From NCBI RefSeq assembly GCF_011075055.1, contig NC_058137.1, positions 20,321,463 to 20,385,462 of the forward strand: a DNA stretch of 64,000 nucleotides, written 5' to 3'. Position numbers and translations under genes: made by a program. This DNA comes from Mangifera indica (lineage: Eukaryota; Streptophyta; Magnoliopsida; Sapindales; Anacardiaceae). Numbering within the stretch: the first letter of the stretch is position 1; every line of letters starts with the position of its first letter. A model generated the notes under the pieces. It was not told the DNA's origin and searched no databases. It worked only from the letters and a program-made list of their open reading frames with translations. This document shows, one piece after another, positions 49,261-60,100 of the stretch.

Positions 49261-52200
49261 ATGGACTCCAAAATTGAAGCGTTGACTTCAAAAGCTGATG
49301 TGGGAGACATATGTTTGGTGGACAGTGCAACAACGCACACAATCCTTAAGGAAAAGAAATTTTTCTTATCTTTAGCATTAATTGAAGCTAAAGTAACCAC
49401 CATATCAGGATCAATTAATCTGATAGAAGGTTCTGGAAGAGCCACAATTATGTTAAATAATGAGACCAAATTAAGCATCAATGATGCATTATATTCAAGT
49501 AGATCCAGAAGAAATCTACTGAGTTTTAAAGATATAAGAAAAAATGGTTATCATCTTGAAATCATGAGTGAAAATGGTGCAAAATTCATCTGTATAACTA
49601 GTAATGCCTCCGAAAGAAGGCTTATACTAGAGAAATTGCCTACTTTATCATCTGGATTGTATTATACAATCATAAAGGCAATTGAAACCTACGCAGTATC
49701 GAACCAGAAGCTCGTTGATCCAAAAGCATTTACGCTTTGGCATGATCGTTTAGGCCACTCAGGATCTACAATGATACGTAGGATTATTGAAAATTCACAT
49801 GGACATACAATACAGAATCATAAAATTTTATTGTCCAGTGAACAATTCTACACTGCTTGTTCTCAAGGCAAATTAGTAATAAGACCATCTCCCTCCAAAA
49901 TTGGAGGTGAATCCCCATCATTCCTGCAAAGGATTCAAGGGGATATATGCGGACCCATTCATCCACCAAGTGGGTCATTTCGTTATTTTATAGTCTTAAT
50001 TGATGCATCTGCACGATGGTCTCATGTTTGTTTATTGCCTAGTCGAAATGTTGCATTTGCTAAACTGTTAGCACAAATTATCAAATTAAAGACATATTTC
50101 GCAGATTATTCGATCAAGTCAATACGGCTAGATAATGCTGGTGAATTTACATCCAAAACGTTTGATGATTATTGTATGTCTATGGGGATTGAGGTTGAAC
50201 ATCCAGTCTCGCATGTCCACACACAGAATGGATTAGTTGAGTCTCTTATCAAACGACTCCAGATAATTACACGTACTTTATTATTAAAAAGTAAATTACC
50301 TACTTCTATGTGGGGACATGCTATATTACATACTGCAGCGTTAATTCGCTTGCGACCTTCTTCTTATCATCAATATTCTCCCCAACAATTAGTTCTTGGT
50401 CACCAACCTGATGTATCTCATTTGAGAATTTTTGGTTGTGCTGTATATGTCCCTATTACGTCCCCTCAACGCACAAAAATGGGACCCCCAATGTTGTTTG
50501 AGAATATATGTTAGATATAATTCACCATCCATTATCAGATACCTGGAACCATTAACAGGTGATCTTTTTACTGTACGATTTACAGATTGTCACTTTGATG
50601 AGACAACTTTCCCATCTTTAGGGGAAAAGAAAATGCCTCCTAAAGTTACGCATGAACTTACTTGGTATGTACCTACCATGTCTCATTTAGATCCTCGCAC
50701 ATCCCAAAGTGAAACTGAAGTGCAAAGGATAGTGCGATTACAAATTATTGTCAACCAAATGCCCGATGCATTTGTGGATACGACAAAAGTGATAAGATCA
50801 CATGTTCCAACTGCTAATGCACCAACAAGAATCAATGTGACTACTGAACAGTCCATTCGAGCCGTGACTGATCTATCTACCTCACGCCAGAAGCGTGGTA
50901 GACCTGTTGGATCGAAGGACACTGTCCCTCAAAAAAGAAAGGCAAATAATCAAACAAATATTCCTCCAGAAGAGGTTACAGTCCCTGAAGAGACTCAAGC
51001 CCCTGAAGTGGGACAAGCCCCTGAAGTGGCACAAGCCCCTGAAGTGGCACAAACTCCTGAAGTAGTACAAATTCCTGAAGAACAGGAAAATGAGAATATT
51101 GAAATATTTTTAAATTATGTTCATACACAAGAAATGTGGAATCGTGAAACAATTATAGTTGATGATATATTCTCATTTGCAGTAGCTACTGAAATTATGA
51201 ATGATGATGATTTTGAACCACGTACTGTGGCTGAGTGCAAACAAAGACATGATTGGCCTAAATGGGAAGAAGCAATTCAAACAGAATTAGCTTCTCTAGC
51301 AAAACGTCAAGTGTTTGGGCCTGTAGTTCCAACACCTCAAGACGTACAACCCGTTAGATATAAATGGGTATTTGTGAGAAAAAGAAATGAGAAAAATGAA
51401 ATTGCTAGATATAAAGCCAAGCTTGTAGCCCAAGGCTTTTCCCAAAGGCTTGGTATAGACTTTGATGAAGCATATGCACCTGTAATGGATATAATCACAT
51501 TCAAATATTTAATAAGTTTAACAGTCTCTGAAGGACTGGATATGCATCTAATGGACGTAGTTACTGCTTATTTGTATGGAAATTTAGACGCTGAAATTTA
51601 TATGAAACTCCCTGAAGGATACAAATTGCCTGAAGCAAAAAGGGTCAATTCAAGAGGCTTGTACTCAATTAAATTACAACAATCATTGTACGGATTAAAA
51701 CAATTCGGACGTATGTGGTACAATCGCCTCAGTGAATATTTGAAAAAAGAGGGATATGTGAATGACCCTATATGCCCATGTGTCTTTATCAAAAGGTCAG
51801 AATCGGGATTTACTATTATAGCAGTTTATGTTGATGACATGAATTTAATTGGGACTCCTGAAGAGCTCTCAAAAACTATTGAATATCTGAGAGAAGAATT
51901 TGAAATGAAGGATTTAGCGAAAACAAAATATTGTCTCGGTCTGCAGATCAAGCATAATTCAAATGGAATACTTATCTATCAATCAACGTATATTGAAAAA
52001 TTATTAAAACGTTTTAATATGGATAAGGCTTATCCTTTGAGCACCCCCATGGTTGTTCGGTCTCTTGATTCAAAAAAGGACCCATTTCGTCCTAAAGATG
52101 AAGATGAAAAGATACTTGGTCCTGAAGTACCATATCTTAATGTCATTGGAGCCTTATTATATTTGGCCCAATGCACGAGACCGGATATATCCTTCGCAGA

Positions 52201-52837
52201 TAATTTATTGGCCCGATTTAGCTCTACACCAACCGGTCGCCATTAGAACGGAATCAAACATATATTTCATTACCTTTATGGAACTAGAGATTTGGGATTA
52301 TTATATTCTGTCAAATCCTCTAAAAATCCTAGTTTGGTTGGATATGCAGATGCTGGTTATCTTTCTGACCCCCATAAGGCCCGTTCACAAACGGGATATG
52401 TTTTCACTTATAATGACACAGCTATATCATGGCGCTCCACCAAGCAGACCTTGGTTGCAACTTCTTCAAATCATTCAGAAATTTTAGCTCTCCATGAAGC
52501 CAGCCGTGAATGTATATGGTTACGGTCTGTCATCCATCATATTCAGAATGCATGCAGTCTTCCTTCTACAACAGACACTTCTTCCATATTATATGAAGAC
52601 AATGCAGCATGTATAGCCCAAATTAGAGATGGGTACATCAAAGGAGACAGAACCAAACATATCTCATCGAAGTTCTTTTACACTCATGAGCTCCAACAGA
52701 TTAAAAAGATTGATGTCAAACAAATCAGATCCAGTGAGAATCTTGCAGATTTGTTCACTAAAATACTACTGACATCAACATTTGAGAAGTTAGTGTATAA
52801 CATCGGTATGCGGCGACTCAACAAGCAACCAAGTTAA
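49261..52837 (+). pseudogene. Copia pol: protease, integrase, RT, RNase H
   Basis: Part 1, 49261-50514: protease CLVDSATTHTIL; pre-integrase LWHDRLGHSG; integrase core with acidic residues in GDICGPI, RLDNAGEF and NGLVESLIKR. Part 2, 50432-52246: integrase C-terminus, a Pro-Glu repeat (APEVAQ units), RT with RYKWVFVRKRN, KLVAQGFSQ and catalytic AVYVDDMNL. Part 3, 52247-52837: RNase H GYADAGYLSD, SNHSEILALHEA, YEDNAACIA. Parts 1 and 2 are out of register by one extra base, probably in the C run at 50485-50489. Part 2 ends at TAG 52244-52246, where a Trp codon is expected. The first Cys of the integrase zinc motif reads Tyr (FYTAC). The codon changes fit G-to-A decay. The copy is dead. Confidence 0.92.
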
Positions 52838-53126
52838 TCCTACTACAAAGAGGGGGAGCGTTCATCAGGGGGAGCATTCATCAGGCAAAATTTTGAAGTT
52901 TATCAAATATTGGACAAAAGGTGCACTGTACTCTTTTTCCCTTCACTAGGTTTTGTCCCACTGGGTTTTCCTAGTAAGGTTTTTAATGAGACAGTTTAAA
53001 CACGTCCAATGCTAACTTACAGGACATTTAATAATTATGTTCCTTTGCTTTGGTTTTTATCCCATTGGGTTTTTCCTTAGCAAAGTTAATATAATTATTT
53101 GTAAGTAGTGGAAATCCAAGGGAGAG

Positions 53127-53401
53127 TGTTGCAGATGGTAGATTTTTCCACCCCATATTGTTGACTTTGGCTAAAAGGCAATGGGAATGCATTAATGGCT
53201 TTAGAAACTTAGCTTGGAAGAAACTATTTTTACTAGTTGGAAGGGCGGCAATTCTCCTATAAATACCCCCCCTCTCTTCATGTAACATATACACAATTCT
53301 TCTTTCTTTCTTTCTGCTTCTTCTTGTTTCTTTATTCCTTCTGCCATGCTTTGGCTTAATAATTTTATTTGACAGTCAATTACTTTATTATTTTTATAAC
53401 A
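53127..53401 (+). repeat. 3' LTR of the Copia element
   Basis: 275 bases, about 97% identical to the 5' LTR by eye. Differences are G/A or C/T changes plus one extra C in the run after AAATA. Confidence 0.9.
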
Positions 53402-53754
53402 GCATATACTGTTATTGCTTCATTGATTGTTTGATATTTATTGACTGTTTGCTGCGACATTGTTGTCATTTTCTCCCCAACTTTGCTTTTGTTTTATTCA
53501 CCTTTAAGGCAATTATTTATTCGTGATGTAAATTGGTGGGACATTGTTTCAGAAAATTTTATCTCTATCATCTGGACATCCTTTTTTACAAGAAAAATAT
53601 ATATCCCAAAATTGAACCATTGCTATATGTCAGCGTCACGGACAAGTGTTTAGAAATTGCACATATATCCTTGCCGTGGCCAATAGAGCCTGGGATTCTT
53701 AAAGAACCAGGAAGCATTCTCTACTGTCTTTCACAAACTCATTAATCTTCTCAC

Positions 53755-54657
53755 ATGGAGCTGGCATTTCCCACCTTCTCAATCCTTCTAACCTTTCTTC
53801 TCTTTCTCTTCATGCTGCTGAAAAAGGGGAAGAAATCAAAAACCGTTGAAAAAACTTTGAATTTGCTTCCAGGGCCATTGAAATTACCTTTCATAGGAAA
53901 CTTGCACCAGCTGGGAGGCTCTCTACCCCATCACAGATTAAGAGACTTGGCCAGGAAATATGGGCCATTTATGCACCTACAGCTCGGGGAAGTTTCCACT
54001 GTGGTAGTTTCATCTCCCAGGTATGCCAGAGAAGTTATGAAAATCCATGATATAAACTTTGCATCAAGGCCACAGATGGTGGCCGCACATATCATCTCTT
54101 ATGATTCTGCTGATATAGTCTTTGCACCGTATGGTGATTCCTGGAGACAATTACGAAAAATATGTATATTGGAGCTTTTTAGCAGGAGAAGGGTCCAGTC
54201 TTTCCGATCAATTAGAGAGGAAGAGGTGTCTGCTCTTTTTCATTGGCTTGTTTCAAATGCGGGATCGCCAATTAACCTTACGGAGAAAATTTTCATACTG
54301 ATTTATGGAATCACTTCCAGGGCAGCCTTTGGCAGCAAATCGAAAGATCAAGAACTATTCATATCACTGGTGGAAGACACTTTAAAAGCGATGGCAGGAT
54401 TTAATATTGCAGATCTATTTCCTTCCATTGGATTTCTCCAATGGATCACTGGATTCAAGTCCCAGGTGGAGAAGCTGCATCAAGGAGCTGACAGAATAGT
54501 TGAAAAAATTATAAATGACCACAAGATGAGGAATGAAACATTGAATGACAAAAGTGGGGAGGCTGAAGATGATCTGGTTGACGTTCTTCTGAAAGTTCAA
54601 CAGCATGGTGATCTTGAATTTCCGTTGACTATGGACAACATAAAAGCAGTGGTCACG
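53755..54657 (+). pseudogene. P450 copy B, exon 1 only
   Basis: 301 codons of CYP71D exon 1 with an intact ATG, anchor, hinge, WRQLR and a GTAAGT donor at 54658. About 12 bases after the donor the sequence changes abruptly (GTACTGTTCAACATTG) into the upstream region of another P450 copy, so the intron and exon 2 with the ExxR and heme-binding parts are gone. Unspliced reading adds 13 residues (to VSTVQHCLCLIHL) and stops, giving a 314-residue protein that could sit in the ER membrane but cannot bind heme. Its TATA and CCAAT boxes match those of copy A. Confidence 0.88.
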
Positions 54658-54956
54658 GTAAGTACTGTTCAACATTGCTTATGTCTTATTCACCTTTAAG
54701 CCAATTATTTATTCGTGCTGTAAATTGGTGGGACATTGTTTCAGAAAATTTTATCTTTGTTATCTGGGCATCCTTTTTTACAAGAAAAATATTTATCTTC
54801 AAAATTGAACAATTGCTATTGTCATGCCAGTGTCACCTGCAAGTGTTTTAGAATGCATTTCACATTTATCCTTCCTTGTGTCCAGTAGAGCCTGGGATTC
54901 TTAAAGAACCAGGAAGCATTCTCTACTGTCTTTCACAAACTCATTAATCTTCTCAC

Positions 54957-55448
54957 ATGGAGCTGGCATTTCCCACCTTCTCAATCCTTCTAACCTTTCT
55001 TCTCTTTTTCTTCATGCTGCTGAAAAAGCGAAAGAAATCAAAAATCGTTGAAAAAACTTTGAATTTGCTTCCAGGTCCATTGAAATTACCCTTCATAGGA
55101 AACTTGCACCAGCTGGGAGGCTCTCTACCCCATCACAGATTAAGAGACTTGGCCAGGAAATATGGGCCATTTATGCACCTACAGCTCGGGGAAGTTTCCA
55201 CTGTGGTAGTTTCATCTCCCAGGTATGCCAGAGAAGTTATGAAAACCCATGATATAAACTTTGCATCAAGGCCTCAGATGGTGGCCACACATATCCTGTC
55301 TTATGATTCTGCTGATATAATCTTTGCACCGTATGGTGATTCCTGGAGACAATTACGAAAAATTTGTACATTGGAGCATTTTAGCACGAGAAGGGTCCAG
55401 TCTTTCCGATCAATTAGAGAGGAAGAGGTGTCTGCTCTCATTCATTGA
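54957..55448 (+). pseudogene. P450 copy C, truncated in exon 1
   Basis: 163 codons identical in pattern to the other copies up to EEEVSALIH, where homology stops at about 55447 and a TGA follows at once. The remaining half of exon 1, the intron and exon 2 are absent; unrelated AT-rich DNA follows. It keeps a C/D-type promoter (ATATTTAT in place of ATATATAT, CCAGT in place of CCAAT). Its exon shares several sites with copy B (ASRPQ, YDSADI) and not with A and D. Confidence 0.88.
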
Positions 55449-57188
55449 TTTGCTTTTTGACTTAGGGTTGCCTTTGTATTTTTTTCCTGTCCGGTTCAAT
55501 TACTAGATGAGACGCATAGCGTTTGAAGTAACTCCCTAAAACTTTTTAAGAAGCCACTATTATATTTTTAAGATTTCTAGAATTTTATTGGCCCATTTGG
55601 TTTCGTTGGACCCATTTATTGTAAACTTTGTCGCTTTCAAATGCTTGGGCCCGTAGAAATAGATCCAAACTGGAAACTTAATGGCACTGGGTGTGGTCAG
55701 TAAAGGTTGATCATGTTAAGAATCAAGTGTTCTATTTTTATATTTTTAGACAAATTTAAGATTTTTATGTTTCTCTCACAAATTCAATTTTATTTTTTTA
55801 TAAAGTTATTTCAAATTTTTTCAACCAAAACTAAACTGTTTTATAACTCAAACCAAATCAAACTGCAAACTTTGAACAAGTTAGTTCGATTTTATGATTT
55901 GAATCAAATTATGTACACTTTTAGTTTTACCAATAACGATCGACTTTTAAGTTTTTTAGTAAAAAATTTAAAAGTAAATTATTAAAAATATGCATCTATT
56001 TAATTTTAATGAGAATATAAATAATTAAATGTTAAAATAATAAAAATAATGCTTATAACGATAAGATATTCATCTCTCGTTAATTTTTTCTTGCTAAAGA
56101 CTTTTTTTTTTTTTAGTGATTTGTGTCTAGCGCTTGAAATTAATGTTTAGTGATTTAATTGAGTTAGACTGGTCCCAATTGATGTAGGCTAAGTTGAATC
56201 TTACATAAAAATTGTAGTGTTTCTTTTACTTTTCACATTGATTTTTATATTTTTAGAGTGTGTTGTGAAAAAGAAGTGTAAACAATATCATCTGTTTAAT
56301 TGAAGTAGAAACAACCAAATCAATATCACTCACAATATTTATACTTGTTTTTTCTTTTACTTTCTAAACTTGTTTTTGTATTTTTTGTTTCACAAGTAAC
56401 TCATTATCTTTACGAAAATAGAGCATGTCGTATGTTATCATCCAGTTTTAATAGATTTTAAAAAACGTTTTCTTCTCCCTCATCTATCATTATATAACTC
56501 TCAAACTTTGACAACATTTTAAACACATTTAATACTAGATTTTGAATGGTGGAGATGTGTCCTAATATCCAGAATGTTTGATATAATTTTACGATAAATT
56601 GGTATTCTAATGCGAGATTTTCTGATTTATGCAATTGTGTTATTGTTTTATTTCATATTGTTTTTGGAGGATTATGTACCCATTTGTAGGCTGATATACT
56701 GTACACTCATTGTTAATATAATGGGTTTGTTTTGGATAATGTCTTATGATTTTACGCTTCATATTAAATAGGATTTCACATTATATTGCAGTGTCTCTCT
56801 ATTATACTTGTTTCATTGATTATTTGGTATACGTTGAATGTTTGTTGCCACATAGTTCTACAAAGGGAAAGTTTGGTTCGGGCCATGTTAGCTTATTCGG
56901 TCAACATTGCTTATGTCCTATTCACCTTTCAACCAATTATTTATTCGTGATGTATATTGGTGGGACATTGTTTCAGAAAATTTTATCTTTGTTACCTGGA
57001 CATCCTTTTTTACAAGAAAAATATTTATCTTCAAAATTGAACAATTGCTATTGTCATGTCAGTGTCACCTGCAAGTGTTTTAGAATGCATTTCACATTTA
57101 TCCTTCCTTGTGTCCAGTAGAGCCTGGGATTCTTAAAGAACCAGGAAGCATTCTCTACTGTCTTTCACAAACTCATTAATCTTCTCTC
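55449..57188 (+). other. intergenic; upstream arm of P450 repeat unit 3
   Basis: 55449-56250 is AT-rich with no gene. From about 56257 (GTGTGTTGTGAAAAAGAAG) it is a third, more diverged copy of the P450 upstream arm. The part from 56895 to 57188 matches the promoter of copy C (54670-54956) more closely than that of A or B. The ORF at 56746-57120 is promoter DNA. Confidence 0.6.
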
Positions 57189-60100
57189 ATGGAGCTGGCA
57201 TTTCCCACCTTCTTAATCCTTCTAACCTTTCTTCTCTTTCTCTTCATGCTGCTGAAAAAGGGGAAGAAATCAAAAACCGTTGAAAAAACTTTGAATTTGC
57301 TTCCAGGTCCATTGAAATTACCTTTCATAGGAAACTTGCACCAGCTGGGAGGCTCTCTACCCCATCACAGATTAAAAGACTTGGCCAGGAAATATGGGCC
57401 ATTTATGCACCTACAACTCGGGGAAGTTTCCACTGTGGTAGTTTCATCTCCCAGGTATGCCAGAGAAGTTATGAAAACCCATGATATAAACTTTGCAGCA
57501 AGGCCTCAGATGGTGGCCACGCATATCATCTCTTATGATTCTAGTGACATAGCCTTTGCACCGTATGGTGATTCCTGGAGACAATTACGAAAAATCTGTA
57601 TGTTAGAGCTTTTTAGGACTACAAGGGTCCAGTCTTTCCGATCAATTAGAGAGGAAGGGGTGTCTGCTCTTATTCATTGGCTTGTTTCAAACGCGGGATC
57701 ACCAATTAACCTAACGGAGAAACTTTTCACACTGACTTATGGAATCACTTCCAGGGCAGCCTTTGGCAGCAAATCCAAAGATCAAGAACTATTCATATCA
57801 CTGATGGAAGACACTTTAAAAACGATGGCAGGATTTAATATTGCAGATCTATTTCCTTCAATTGGATTTCTCCAATGGATCACTGGATTCAAGTCCCGTG
57901 TAGAGAAGCTGCATCAAGAAGCTGACAGAATAGTGGAAAAAATTATAAATGACCACAAGATGAGGAATGAAACATTGAATGACAAAAGTGGGGAAGCTGA
58001 AGATGATCTGGTTGACGTTCTTCTGAAAGTTCAACAGCATGGTGATCTTGAATTTCCGTTGACTATGGACAACATAAAAGCAGTGGTCACGGTAAGTACT
58101 GTTTAACGCCACCAAATTTCATTACTTAATTGAGTTATTTCCACGTGAGCACAATTTGATCACCGAGTTAATGTTGACATTGACGAAGACAAAGTCTTGT
58201 ACAAATTCATAATGATGTAGTCCATACCACCCCAATCACCCAACACTTAAACAAGGACCTTTTCCAGCACAAGGGTTTCCAACCAGTTGAGTCCACTAGG
58301 GATGGCAATGGGGAGGGGCGGGGAGGGGATATCAATCCCCGTCCCCACCCCGTCCCCGTTGCGGGGATAAAAAATAATCCCCGTCCCCTCCCCGTGAAGG
58401 AAAATCCCCTCCCCATCCCCTCCTCGTCCCCGCGGGGAAAAATCCCCTCCCCATCCCCGCCCCGTCCCCGCGGGGAAAAATCCCCTCCCCATACCCATAA
58501 ATATAAATTTTAATTCTTTTATATATTTCAATAAATAAAATAAATCATATTTTCCCAAAATATCACTTGCTACAAGAGCTACAAAATATTCTTTGTTATT
58601 TTAGTTCAAATATAAAGTTTTCATAAAATCTAACAATATGCAATAATCAATCTCTTCATTAGTAGCTCTTCATGTATATGATTTAGGGTAATTTTATAAT
58701 AACATTAAATTTAACACTTTTCATTCACTTCAATTGATTTTATCAAGTTTATAATTTATTATTTTTTGTGTGTAAAATCTGGTGGATTGACTAACTAAGT
58801 TTTGAAGTTGAAATAAAATTAATTTGGTGCATTTGCATTTTATGATAATGAGATTTTGGGGTTTTTTTAATATATTAGATTAATAATTTAGAAATTAGTA
58901 AAAGCTAATAATTGATAATTCAAAAATTAGTAAAATTAAAGTTATAGTTTTAATAAATCATAATGTAAAAATTTCTAAAATTTAATAGTTTAGAAATTAT
59001 TATATTAATATATTAGTTTTAGGGGGTGGGGTGGGGCGGGGAGGGGATGGGGCGGGGCGGGGAGGGGAGGGGCGGGGCGGCGCGGGGCGGGGAGGGGAGG
59101 GGAGGGGAGGGGAGGGGCGGGGCGGGGCGGGGACACATGTATCCCCGTCCCCGATTACGGGGATTTTTTTCATCCCCATCCCCGCCGCTTTCCCCGTTTT
59201 TATCGGGGAATCCCCTCCCCGTTAGGGTCGGGGAGGGTCGGGGCCCCTAAAATAGGGTCCAAATTGCCATCCCTAGAGTCCACTAGTCAGGCTCAATTTA
59301 ATTTGAGTTTATTATTATTCGATTTGAGTATAATGTTGACAAACTTGTAAAGTTTAGAATTTTGTATTTACTATTTTTAATTTTAAATATATAATAATTG
59401 ACAAATAGATAAGTTAAAGATTTAATTGTAATTTTTTTAGTTGAACTCAAATAAATCGTTTTTATCTCAAAATTAATCATGAACCTGTTGAGAACTCAAG
59501 TTTTGTATAAATACAATCGATAGCTCAAACCAAACACTACTTGGTTCAATTGCAGCCCTACATGACAACAGCCACTTGATTAATATAAATGCATGGCTTA
59601 ATTAAGACAGTGAAGTGAACCAGAAAATTGTACGTGCGGGACAAAGTTGGAGTTGGGAAAATTGGTAGATTTTAAGAGTAGAAATGATACAATTTTAAGT
59701 AAATCCCCCTTGTACCTCGATCGACCATGACTACCCCCCCAGGATATAACAGTGCTCTGCCACTCTAAGCTTGTTTATACTGGAGGATGTCAGGTACCTT
59801 CTGAAGACTTCAGAATTATTGTATAGTAGTGACCTGAATATTGTAATAGGTTTAAAAAGTGAATTTTTAAGGAGATGTAGCAGGCATCACTTGTTGTAGA
59901 AATGCTACCAATGAGTATGTGTGTCAAACATTTGTCAGCTAGAATTTGTATATAAAAGTTGTATTAAAATCTATGTGACAAGAGTCTGTCCACAAAATAA
60001 AGTGAGTTAAAGACTAAGAATCCAAACAAAAAGAATAAAAAAATTTCTTCTTCATTTATTGTGAAATTTTTTTTCTGTGATTTTTCTCATACTGGGTTTT

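Larger units (their letters stand above)
47447..53401 (+). mobile_element. Copia LTR retrotransposon, gag-defective
   Basis: 5955 bases with LTRs at 47447-47720 and 53127-53401 (TGTTGC...ATAACA). The flanks are GCATC (47442-47446) and GCATA (53402-53406), a five-base target duplication with one change. A putative primer-binding site (CGTTATTAGCACGA) follows the 5' LTR, and a purine-rich AATCCAAGGGAGAG precedes the 3' LTR. Order: leader with hairpin array, gag remnant, protease, integrase, reverse transcriptase, RNase H. Gag is reduced to fragments. Pol has one frameshift and one nonsense codon, so the copy cannot be autonomous. The LTRs differ by about seven substitutions, all transitions, and one C indel. 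It lies in the upstream arm of P450 copy B. Confidence 0.93.

Noticed and set aside
58207..59250. Open frames rich in Gly/Arg/Pro around 58207-58558 and 59026-59250
   Set aside because: Translation products of the G- and C-rich ends of the hAT element; no start context or conservation.
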